Below are positions 55,430 to 64,000 of a DNA stretch of 64,000 nucleotides, piece by piece. Source of the DNA: Meloidogyne chitwoodi (Eukaryota; Nematoda; Chromadorea; Rhabditida; Meloidogynidae); contig JACZZP010000001.1 of assembly GCA_015183035.1 (NCBI GenBank), forward strand, positions 1,426,001 to 1,490,000. Reading direction: 5' to 3'. Position 1 is the first letter of the stretch. Every line of letters begins with the position of its first letter. The position numbers and the translations under genes were made by a program. The notes below the pieces were generated by a model, which worked only from the letters and a program-made list of their open reading frames with translations, was not told where the DNA came from and did not search any database.

Positions 55430-57948
55430 TTAATATTTTCCATCAAATTTACGATTAAGTCGTGTTGATCCATCTCCGGATTGATCTTCTGGTGGAAGCC
55501 AAGTAGCATACATGTCTTCCGATTTGTTTTGATTTCGTTCATTCTCTTCAGCTTTTTTACTTTCTTCCTTTTAAAAATTAGTTTTTAACATTAAAATATT
55601 TTTAAAAATTTAAAACTTAATTTACCTAATTTAAAAATAAAAAAGACTACTGAAAAAAGACAAAAGAATAAAACATACTTCAAGCAAAATGCGTCGTCTT
55701 TTTTCTAATAATGCTTCCTTATTTCTTTCACCTTGTCTTTGAAGTAATTTCATTTGAACTAATTCTTGTTTAGTTAATATTCCAAAACGAGGGGAAATTC
55801 CAGCAGTAACTGACTTTGGAGGCATTTCTGGAGCATAAAATTTTGGTTCATTTTCTTCTTTTTTAATTTCATTTGTTCGTTCTAATTCTAATATTTTTAT
55901 TTTCTCATTATTTTCTTCTTTATTGACTAGAAATTTTGATGTTTCTATCTTAATAAGTTCTTCTTCATCTTTTCCTATTTCTTTTTTATCAAAAGTTTCA
56001 TTAATATCTTTATCTTCTAATTTACATTTTTCATTAATAACATTTTTATTATCTTGTTTTTCTTTTTTAAATTCTCTTTCATTTCTATTCAAGTTGCCTC
56101 CAATCAAAATACGTTGAATAGGTTTAGAAATTTCAACCAATCTTGCAGTTGTATTCAATTTTTCCAACAACTTTTTTTCTTTTGTTTTTAATTGAGAAAC
56201 TGCCATACGCATCTAAATTAAAAATTATATTATTTAAAAATTAAAATAACCGAAAAATTTTGTTTAATTAATTTTCCTTCATTAAAATCTTCAGCAATTA
56301 TATCCTTTCCTGTTAGACGCTCTATTTCAGAGCGAATAACCAAAAGTTTTTCATTCAATTCTTCATGTTCCTTCAACAAATCGCTATGCGTTTTTGCTGT
56401 CTGATTCGATCCAAAATCTCCCTTAAATTCCCAAAAGATCAAAAATGGAGAAAATCAAACCTCATACCAACGTTTTCGTTTTTCTCGTTGTTCTTCTAAT
56501 TGTCCAGTTCTGTCATAGAAGAGATCCTCATCTGCGGCGTAAAAATCATTTTCTGTATAATTTTTTCGCTTATTCCAAATTGTTGAAATTTGCAAAAGAC
56601 AAGCTGCCTCGAGTCGTTCACAAGCCAACAATGAACATTGTAATTGTGCAAGCCGCTTTGAAGGTGCTGATGCAGAAACAAGTGCACCTTCTGTTAGAGA
56701 AACATCAGCAATAAGTCTGAATTAGATTAATAATAAAATTTATAGTGATTTATTTATTATAGGAATTTTATTTACAAAGAAGAAAAACAATTTCAACTTA
56801 AAAATTTAATGAGAAAGTCGATAAAATGTTAAAATATTGTTTCAAGGCAGACCAACAATTAAAAGGTTTTATTTAAACTTTTAAAAAAAACCTACTCAAT
56901 AGAACAAATCCAAATGGAGCTGCCATCATCCTCTGTTGAAGCTTTTGCCTTTGACTTTTTAGATTTTTCGCTCAAACCCAAGTAATCATTGGCCTCTACT
57001 GCTTTTGTAAAACGAAAATTCATGGGAGCACCCTCACGTTCAAAATAAAGTTCTAACCAATGCAATGGATCTTTTTCATAGTAACGATAATTTGACACTT
57101 CCGTATCTTCGACTTTTTTACACTTATTTCCTTCAAATTTTAATTTTGAAGAGTTTTCATTTTTTGTGGTGGACATCTCTAAAGTACTCACAACCTCAAA
57201 TTCGTCTTCATTTGGACCACCACATAATGTAAAAATTCTCGAACTAGCTGAAAAGAAATTAAATTTTAAGAATTTTTCGATTTTTTTGAAAATCTTAATT
57301 GTCAGAATTTTTTATTATAAGATGAAATTTTTTTAATAAAATTACCAGCAATTTGAAAGACAAAACCAGTTAAAAGAGGTATAAATTTTTGCTTTTCAAT
57401 CAGCTTTTTGTTCACTCGAATGCCATGCGTGCTGTTCATGTCGTAAATAAACCTTAAGTCATCTACCTTATTTTATTCAAATAATAAAATCTATACCATT
57501 GAGGTTTTCCTCTAGAACATTCTCCGTATTGAAGAATAGAATGGAAACGGGAAACTGATGGATGTTCCAACTAAAATATTTATATTTCATATAGATTCTT
57601 TAAAACTAAAAAAGTTAAACCTTTATTTCACAAGGATCGAAACGCCCAATTGCCACGTAAGACTTTTGATTTCCTTCACTGTGTAAAGATATACGTTCAA
57701 TAACAACCCCATCTTTAATTATCTAAAGAAGTAAATATTGTTTATTTAACATTTAAAAAATCCCTTAAAAATTCAACATTTTATTGATAATAAATGACCT
57801 CAATGTAGTATCCGTCTTTACTGTAAGTTGGAACTCGCGCCCAAATCGGCTCAGTATAGTGAAGTTCTACATCTTGTTTTGTAGAAACTGTACATGCTTC
57901 AACGTCATGAATACCTGCATCATTGAATTGACTATTTACAGACTCCAT
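55430..57948 (-). CDS. SLC4A1AP: Kanadaptin (SLC4A1AP) homologue, FHA-domain protein
   Basis: Nine exons join in phase to about 627 residues: 57948-57799, 57722-57621, 57570-57497, 57452-57346, 57247-56896, 56716-56461, 56421-56251, 56212-55679 and 55567-55430. The FHA domain (roughly residues 50-145) shows A-I-G-R-F-D, L-E-H-P-S-V-S-R-F-H-S-I-L-Q-Y and Y-D-M-N-S-T-H-G, the phosphothreonine-binding residues. A double-stranded-RNA-binding-like segment follows (L-A-Q-L-Q-C-S-L-L-A-C-E). The C-terminus ends W-L-P-P-E-D-Q-S-G-D-G-S-T-R-L-N, nearly identical to the kanadaptin signature W-V-P-P-E-G-Q-S-G-D-G. Kanadaptin is a mainly nuclear protein found with spliceosomal components. The middle third is a charged coiled coil. 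Confidence 0.92.
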
Positions 57949-58185
57949 AGAATTTTTTTGTTTGTTAACAATACATAAAATTGGATTATGAAATAAATAG
58001 AAAAAGCTTGGTGACTAAATTAAAACTAGAATAACATGGGTGTTAGAGTTTTTTTGTCTTTCTTCTAAACTTTAAATTTAAAAATTCTGAATGACAATAG
58101 TCAAAGGAATCTGACAATAATAAATTCAAAGCTAAAGACAAATTTATGCTTTGACTCTAATAGTGGGACTCAAAGATAAACCGCA

Positions 58186-59580
58186 GGGAGCGAGTCATTT
58201 TAACGACGCCGTTTTAACGATAGGATTTTACCGACAGATTTTCACCGACAGCCGTTTTAACGATGCCGTTTTACCGACGACCGTCTTATCGACGCCATTT
58301 GACCGACCGAAGAAAAAGTTCCATTTTACCGACAGAATTTTAAATTTATTCAAAATTTTTACTCCAACAGGATAAAATAAAAAAAACAAGAATGGACATC
58401 AAAAAATTTTATTTTCAATCTTTTTTCAACATTAAGCAAATTAAATAATTTAAATAAATTTATTAAATAAATTCTTTTTAAAAGTTTAACAAAATAAATA
58501 AAATTCCAATGACAAGGGGTTAACCCTACATTCATTGGAAGAGTAACCGGAAAGAGAAACATTAAAATGAATCAAAATTAATCCATATGATAGTTCCTTG
58601 AAATACCACGCAAAAATTGGATAAATGTATGCTGATTGAAAGCCTGATTAATATCAAAAAAGTTGGGATCATTATTTATGGGGACATATTGGTTCACCAA
58701 GGCAAGAATTCGAGCATCAGCTTCTCGGTATTTCTTTGCTTTCATTGGTGGTCGACTTCCTTGGACAAATTTCGCAAAATCAGCATCCACAATCTTCTGT
58801 CGCTTGCGTAAGACATCGATAAATCTAAATATCACTTATCATAAAGCTATAGGGAAAGTTTAAGTATACCGCCAAATGTTAGGATGGTCACAGGAAAATG
58901 CATTCTGTAATGCTCGATGTGCTGATTCGGCTCTGTTGTTCGTCCTGTCGTAACCCATAATTGTTCTATCATACATGTTCCATGCCTCAGGACTGAAAAG
59001 AGGCCGAGTTCGCGTTCCATTCATAAGTGGCCGACCAGTGTAATTGGTTAGAAACCTTTGTTAAAAACTATTTAAATATCTAATTCAATCTCACCAGTCC
59101 ATTAGTGGTTGAATTTGAACCGGTAAAGGTAAGTTTCATTTTGCATGTTAGTCCACACTCGACCTTTACAACATATGCCGTTTTCATCTCCTGAAGAACT
59201 ACAACGCCAAAACATTGCTGTGCCATCTTTTTTCATTTTATCTTCTACATAAAGAAAACCTTCATGCTCCACTGTTGCATTTCCACGAATAGTTTCAATA
59301 TCCTGTGCCATTTAAATTTAAATAAATCCTAAAAATAAATCAAATATATAATATAAATAAAAAATAATTGAAAAAAGAAATTAAAACAATTTTTTAAATT
59401 CGAAAAGATAAAATTATAAATTTAAAATTCTGTCGGTAAAATGGAACTTTTTCTTCGGTCGGTCAAATGGCGTCGATAAGACGGCCGTCGGTAAAACGGC
59501 ATCGTTAAAACGGCTGTCGGTGAAAATCTGTCGGTAAAATCCTATCGTTAAAACGGCGTCGTTAAAATGACACCCCCCCC
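58186..59580. mobile_element. Deleted Mutator-like element (MULE) with long terminal inverted repeats
   Basis: The 1,395-bp element has terminal inverted repeats of about 160 bp (58186-58349 and 59416-59580) that match almost perfectly beyond a G-rich tip. They consist of many GTCGGTAAAA / GTCGTTAAAA units (CCGACAGCCGTTTTAACGAT and relatives). The 7-mer AACCGCA lies directly outside both ends (58179-58185, 59581-59587), consistent with most of a MULE-type 8-10 bp target duplication. Long TIRs plus a FLYWCH-containing ORF inside fit nematode MULEs. Confidence 0.88.
58578..59311 (-). pseudogene. MULE transposase remnant (FLYWCH N-terminus fused to C-terminal end)
   Basis: On the minus strand, 59311-59107 encodes M-A-Q-D-I-E-T-I-R-G and a FLYWCH-type zinc finger (F-L-Y-V-E-D-K, F-W-R-C-S-S-S, C-C-K-G-R-V-W-T). 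After a stop and a small intron-like gap, 59056-58871 encodes F-L-T-N-Y-T-G-R-P-L, then N-R-A-E-S-A-H-R-A-L-Q and D-H-P-N-I-W-R. 58824-58578 encodes F-I-D-V-L-R-K-R-Q and the tail, ending N-Y-H-M-D. The last parts are typical of the C-terminus of nematode MULE transposases. The DDE core between them is deleted. The element could only move with a transposase supplied elsewhere. Confidence 0.75.
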
Positions 59581-59720
59581 AACCGCATCTAGTTAAAGCA
59601 CAATTTGTCGCTAAAAGGGCAGTTTCGCCGTCAGTTCTGACAAACTTTTTAATTTTATTTTAGTTTTTGTTAATTTTTATTTGACTTAATATTATTTTTA
59701 GTTGAGCATTTGATTGGACT

Positions 59721-60350
59721 ATGACTTCTAATAAACAACAGGTCGAGGAACAACCAGAAGAGGATGCAACAGAATTGAAATTTCCAAAAGGTTTAATTTT
59801 ATTTTTGAATATATACATTATTGAGATTAAATATCTTATTGTTAGATTTTGAAGTGCCTGGATGTGATGCTTTGATGATTTCAGAGGTGTTTCTTCTTCT
59901 TGATCATAGACGTAAGCAATCGGAACAGAAAGAAGAAATTGAAGATATTAGCGAAGTTTTCTTAAAAACGCTCAATTATACACGACGACTTTCGAAATTT
60001 AAAAGCCGAGAAACAATTCGTTCCGTTCGAGGGTAGATTTATTAATTTTTTTATAAAATATTTATAAATAATATATTTTAGGATATTTGCAGGCAAACAA
60101 AATCTTCACAAATTTGAAGTTGCCCAAATTGCTAATTTGTGCCCTGAAACTTCTGAAGAAGCGAAAGCATTGATACCAAGGTCTTTTAATTAAAATACTT
60201 GAGGAAGTTATAAAATAATAATTAAATTTTCCAATTAAAAACTTAGAAAATATTAATTTTAATAAACCTATTAGTTTGGAAAATAAGATGGAAGATGAGG
60301 AATTAGATGAATTGTTGAAGGATTTGCACGCAAAGAAAACATTTCAATAA
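59721..60350 (+). CDS. rpb-4: RNA polymerase II subunit RPB4
   Basis: Four exons (59721-59790, 59846-60032, 60082-60180, 60275-60350) give about 143 residues, the usual RPB4 length. Family blocks are [44 protein letters not shown] and A-L-I-P-S-L-E. RPB4 pairs with RPB7 in the Pol II stalk, which acts in initiation and mRNA export and decay. It is the first gene of a close-packed five-gene cluster on the + strand. Confidence 0.95.
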
Positions 60351-60376
60351 TTTGTTAATTTGATGCCACTGTATTG

Positions 60377-60424
60377 TAGCTTATGTAAAGTTTATCGAAA
60401 TAGCTTATGTAAAGTTTATCGAAA
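60377..60424. repeat. 24-bp tandem duplication in the RPB4 3' region
   Basis: TAGCTTATGTAAAGTTTATC plus GAAA occurs twice in direct succession, just after the RPB4 stop codon. Confidence 0.9.
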
Positions 60425-60625
60425 AAGTTTATTATTCGTTTATTCTGATGGAATAGATTTCGTGGCTGGTCTACTACATTATATCATTATTTTATGAAAA
60501 TTATTGTATAAATTTAACTCAATTCTTCTAACTTTAAGTCTTAATTAAATTTATATATTTTTAATTTAAATAATTTTTGTATAACTATTACATTGTGTAT
60601 TATTCATTTGTTTTATATTAGACTA

Positions 60626-61167
60626 ATGGAGATTGATAATTGTACAATTGAAGACATTTCAAAGTCTATTGATGGTAATTTTTTGATTTTGTGTCTAAAT
60701 ATTTTCAATTCCTCTAGTTGGGGATCCTGAATTTCGTCGATTGGTCGTGAGGTTAGCCAGTTACTTTGGACTTGTGCAGAACCCTGATCCGCTTATAACA
60801 CTTCGAGCTGTTGAAGCACGAATGACTGCAATAAAGGAGCAAAAGCTGCGGATAGATGAACTCAAAAAAAATGTATATTTCAAAACTTAGTTTTAATTAC
60901 TTTTCCTCCATTTTAGCCTCATCAGTTAAATCCTTTGAACATTGTTCCGTTAGGTAATTGTTAAAATCTAAATAAAAAATTTTATCGTTCAAAGGAATTG
61001 AATCGACAAATTCACAAAAAATTGATGATGGTGTTCGTATACTCCGTTTACTACATGGTGCTCGGATCAGAGAACTACAAACAAAAATTAATGAATTAAT
61101 GGCAGATGTTCAAAAGGTGACGGCAAGTCCTCGTTGTGATTTAAGTCTTGGCCGTGTTGGACGATGA
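60626..61167 (+). CDS. RTRAF/hCLE-like protein (C14orf166 family), N-terminally short
   Basis: Four exons (60626-60674, 60718-60872, 60917-60953, 60995-61167) give about 137 residues. The C-terminus I-L-R-L-L-H-G-A-R-I-R-E-L-Q-T-K-I-N, ending L-S-L-G-R-V-G-R, matches RTRAF (hCLE/CGI-99) closely. This protein belongs to a tRNA-ligase-associated and Pol II-associated RNA transport complex. The vertebrate protein is about 245 residues. Here the N-terminal calponin-homology-like half is missing, and nothing resembling it lies in the 275 bp before the ATG. The ATG follows an acceptor (60620-60621) by 4 bases, so the short form seems to be the real product. Confidence 0.85.
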
Positions 61168-61311
61168 TTTTAAAGAGTATTTTATCTTATTGTTTTTTTT
61201 AAATTTAATAAATTTTGTGGTTAATAAAATGTTATTTTTTAAAGGTTATTTTTACATTTTATTTTTGCTGATATTGTCAGTTATTCTAATTTATTAACTT
61301 TTAAATAGTAA

Positions 61312-61956
61312 ATGAAAAGATTCAGACCCAATATTTTGATCACTGGTACACCTGGAACAGGTATTTTCATTTCTTTTAAGTAGTTACGATTTACTTGACT
61401 AAGGGAAAACAACCTTGGCCAGAAAAATTTCTGAGAATTTAACACTCAACTTTGTTGACGTTGGAGAAACAATTAAGTTTGTGAAAATCTTTTCTTTATT
61501 GCTACTTTTTTTAAGGAATCAAGGTTTCTTTGATGGATACGATGAACGGCTGGATACGCACATTCTGGACGAAGACAAATTGCTTGATCATCTACAGGTA
61601 TTAAAAACATTCGGCCATATATTTTACTAATATGTATAAAGGAGCGATTAAATTCTGAGGAGGGTGGTTATGTTTTGGATTATCATTCTCCTGAACTTTT
61701 CCCTAAACGCTGGTTCGATTTTGTTTTTGTTCTTCGATGTGATACACAACCACTTTTTGACCGACTTACTGATCGTGATTATTCTGAGAGAAAAAGACGT
61801 GAGAATATTGAATGTGAAATTTTTGGGACAATTGCTGAAGAAGCACGAGAAAGTTATGACGATTCTATTGTTTATGAATTAAATAATAGTGAAAAAGAGG
61901 ATTTGGGAAAGAATATTTCAGAAATTACGAAAATTGTTAGTAAATATTCAAAATAA
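61312..61956 (+). CDS. AK6: Adenylate kinase isoenzyme 6 (AK6/hCINAP/Fap7)
   Basis: Four exons (61312-61360, 61404-61476, 61516-61597, 61642-61956) give about 172 residues, the family length. The P-loop is I-T-G-T-P-G-T-G-K-T-T, followed by V-D-V-G-E-T-I, G-Y-D-E-R-L-D-T-H-I-L-D-E-D, Y-V-L-D-Y-H-S, F-V-L-R-C-D-T and N-I-E-C-E-I-F. AK6 is a nuclear ATPase/adenylate kinase needed for late 40S ribosome maturation (uS11 placement, 20S rRNA cleavage). The start follows a TAG acceptor (61307-61308) by 3 bases. It lies 144 bp after the RTRAF-like gene. Confidence 0.95.
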
Positions 61957-62059
61957 ATTGATAAAATTTTTGTTTTTTGTCAAACTTTTGTTATTGTTTT
62001 AATAATTTCAAAATTACTTTTATAAATTTATTACTTTAATTTTTTGGCCAAAATAAAAT

Positions 62060-62712
62060 ATGGGACTTGATAATGCTGCTCCAGGTTATTTTTTTTAATA
62101 TTTAATGAAATAATTTTGTTTTAATTTTAAGTTGTTCATGCAACAAAGGTGAGACACGCAGATGATCCTTATCTTTACGATGAAAGCATTGAAGATCCTG
62201 TAGATGTTCAAGAAGTATTTGACTACATTAAGAACATAAGTGACCCTGAACATCCATACACTTTAGAACAATTAAATGTTGTACAGGTGCTTCAATTTTT
62301 TTTAATATTATTTAAAAATATTCAGGAAGATTTAATTCGTGTTGTCTCTGATCCTCTAGATCCTTATGTTGATGTTCGATTTACTCCTACAATTCCACAT
62401 TGCTCTATGGCTGCATTAATTGGTTTGGCAATCCATGCAAAACTTAAAAGGTAATTAATTCCTAATACTTTCAAAAGTTGACCATATAGATCGTTACCTA
62501 AAAAGATGAAAATCGTTGTAAGAATAACTCCAGGTTCGCATAGCACAGAGGAATCAATAAATAGACAACTTGCTGACAAAGAACGGGTTAAACTGTTACT
62601 TTACTTGAAAATATTGTCTTGATTTTTCTAGGTTTCGGCCGCAATGGAAAACATTGGTCTTATGCGAACAATAAATTCATGTTTGAAACCACGCGATGAA
62701 CAAATTCATTGA
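62060..62712 (+). CDS. CIAO2B: CIAO2B (MIP18/FAM96B), cytosolic Fe-S targeting factor
   Basis: Five exons (62060-62084, 62132-62286, 62326-62450, 62490-62586, 62632-62712) give about 160 residues. Blocks are [25 protein letters not shown] with the conserved reactive cysteine, I-T-P-G-S-H and L-A-D-K-E-R-V-S-A-A. CIAO2B, CIAO1 and MMS19 form the targeting complex that delivers 4Fe-4S clusters to DNA polymerases, helicases and other nuclear enzymes. Only 103 bp separate it from the AK6 stop. Confidence 0.95.
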
Positions 62713-62822
62713 TATTTTATATGAAAATAAAATTTTATTTTATTGTTCTAATTCCATAAATAGATTGCATACTTTGCTACGTTTATATCTATGATTTTTT
62801 TATTCATTTTTTATTGCAAGAA

Positions 62823-63367
62823 ATGTGTCGTTTGTGGGGCAGAATTCGACATGGCGTTCTTTGGAACAGGAATGAGCAGATAGAGTTAGCAGTAAAAGCT
62901 TTGAATCTTCGAAATGTTCTTTCTGTTCAACTTTCTATTGATCCTTTCTCTGGAGACAGTACTGCCTTAAGGTAATCTTTGAAGAAAATTAAAAATAAAG
63001 TATGTTTTAGGCAATTGTGGCACAAACTCACTACGCCAAAAGTTCGGGCAACGAATCCGAAGGTTCGTATCACTCATGAGTTTCGTAGTGATGGTAGAAA
63101 ACCATATTTTCTTATGCATCTTGGTAAAAAATTTTTTAATATCTCAAAATTATTCATGTTTTAGAGGATGGAAAAAAATTAATGTTCAAAACTGAAGGTT
63201 TCCATATTGTCGACCTGGTTACACGACTTAATCGTCTTTTGGGAAATCCTGAACTTGCTCCTAAAGGTGTACCTTTTGAAGAGGACGAAGATATAGCGGA
63301 TACTGAACTTGAAGACTGGATTAGGAATCGCAATATGAAAAAGAAAACATCCGATTTTCTTATTTGA
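62823..63367 (+). CDS. mrpl-53: Mitochondrial ribosomal protein L53
   Basis: Three exons (62823-62971, 63011-63123, 63165-63367) give about 154 residues. The core P-K-V-R-A-T-N-P-K-V-R-I-T-H-E-F, then G-R-K-P-Y-F-L-M-H-L-E-D-G-K-K-L-M-F-K, matches the thioredoxin-like fold of MRPL53. The N-terminus contains R-N-V-L-S-V-Q-L-S-I-D-P-F-S-G-D. The protein is a large-subunit component of the mitoribosome. The ATG lies 2 bases after TTGCAAG (acceptor 62819-62820), 110 bp from the CIAO2B stop. Confidence 0.85.
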
Positions 63368-63789
63368 ATATTGTATTATATTTTAGTTTAAAATTGTTTA
63401 TAAAGCTAGAATGACTAATAGAAATCCAAATAAAATTTTATATCCTATTAGGAATGGGTATGTCAGAGGAGTACGCAAAATAACAGGAAGTATATGCACC
63501 TGACATTATATATGTACAATAATCATTTCTTAAAAATTATTTCGGCGCATTCCCTGTTATAAAGTTAGACTAGATATGAAATACATGGTAGATAAAAAAT
63601 AATATAAAAATGTGTATCATATAAATGGAATTAAATACTTTAAAATGCAATCAAAGAAATTATTAACAATAAGAATAATCCTAAGATTTTAAATAAATAT
63701 ATGTAAGACTTGAGCATTTTAGGACTTAATAGATATAAATCAGACTAAGTACAGATTGGAATTTTATAGGCATTTAATAAGTGATATAC
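63368..63789. other. Convergent intergenic stretch
   Basis: Nothing recognisable. It is less extreme in A/T than most spacers here and likely holds 3' untranslated sequence of both neighbours. Confidence 0.35.
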
Positions 63790-64000
63790 TCATTGGTTTA
63801 GAGTACCATAATTTTCTGTGTTTTGTAAATTTGTATTTACAGAAGTGTTTTCAGTTGGAGTTTTTTTAGTATTAGTTTGCAAGTAAGACTCTTGTTTTTT
63901 TGAGTAATGAGTCTGAGTATCTGAAACTTAAAATATAGAAATGTATAATTTTAGCTTACCATTTTTTCTAGAAATTAAAGGTGAACTTGTTTGATCAATT
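63790..64000 (-). CDS. 3' end of an unrecognised gene (partial)
   Basis: Two exon pieces are in phase: 64000-63960 (I-D-Q-T-S-S-P-L-I-S-R-K-N) and 63926-63790 (V-S-D-T-Q-T-H-Y-S-K-K-Q-E-S-Y, ending G-T-L-N-Q-stop). The tail is S/T/N/Q-rich and hydrophilic. No family can be named from this fragment; the rest lies beyond the window. Confidence 0.5.

Larger units (their letters stand above)
59721..63367 (+). other. Probable five-gene trans-spliced operon
   Basis: RPB4, RTRAF-like, AK6, CIAO2B and MRPL53 genes lie head-to-tail with gaps of 275, 144, 103 and 110 bp. Acceptor-like AG sites sit 2-5 bases before three of the four downstream start codons. Spacing near 100 bp and housekeeping content are the hallmarks of nematode operons. 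No transcript evidence is available here. Confidence 0.65.

Noticed and set aside
56445..56714. Plus-strand 89-residue frame
   Set aside because: Complement of the kanadaptin exon at 56716-56461.

Overview
The window is nuclear DNA of a small-intron, very AT-rich nematode. Genes are split by many introns of about 35-80 bp, most with GT(AA/TT)-type donors and TTTNAG/TTTAAG acceptors. Several start codons sit a few bases after an isolated splice acceptor, as expected for spliced-leader addition, and one cluster of five genes looks like an operon. Protein content (PROSPERO, ASD-2/Quaking, K2P channel, TSC22, nematode-type Merlin/MULE/hAT elements) and base composition fit a tylenchid nematode, most likely a root-knot nematode (Meloidogyne-like). 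The genus is inference, not proven. All exon chains below were assembled by eye with reading-phase checks.

Layout. 1-6890 (+): the 3' end of an ariadne E3 ligase gene, then NDUFB6-like, SURF1 and RRN3/TIF-IA genes. A 475-bp Merlin-type element sits in an RRN3 intron. 7697-11312 (-): a two-pore potassium channel with two alternative first exons. 11313-17600: an unusual repeat-rich and relatively GC-rich accessory region. It holds 92 perfect 15-bp repeats forming a repetitive basic ORF, a divergent second tandem array, a TATA-containing box of about 32 bp shared in inverted orientation by both arrays, and a broken CK1/TTBK-like kinase gene. 18067-18561 (+): a CCDC50-like gene. 18887-27413 (-): a large TSC22-family gene with a mariner-like element in one intron and 2.66 kb of pure TTAATTTA-type repeat in another. 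28038-30911 (-): an unrecognised single-pass membrane protein. 31695-34713 (-): a Prospero homeobox gene. 34714-41837: gene-poor AT-rich DNA with a polypurine tract, a perfect 60-bp palindrome and a small hAT-like MITE.

41838-44018 (+): an A-type cyclin. 44579-48274 (-): a JAZF1-like zinc-finger gene carrying a second, decayed Merlin copy in an intron, with a hAT element close upstream of its start. 48974-52615: non-coding, with another hAT element. 52616-54999 (+): an ASD-2/Quaking STAR-family gene. 55430-57948 (-): a kanadaptin (SLC4A1AP) gene. 58186-59580: a deleted MULE with terminal inverted repeats of about 160 bp. 59721-63367 (+): RPB4, RTRAF-like, AK6, CIAO2B and MRPL53 genes packed 103-275 bp apart, a likely trans-spliced housekeeping operon. 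63790-64000 (-): the 3' end of a further gene.

Most genes are conserved housekeeping or developmental genes. The novelty is concentrated in the 11.9-17.5 kb repeat/pseudogene block and in the set of non-autonomous DNA transposons, several of which have intact terminal repeats and target-site duplications.
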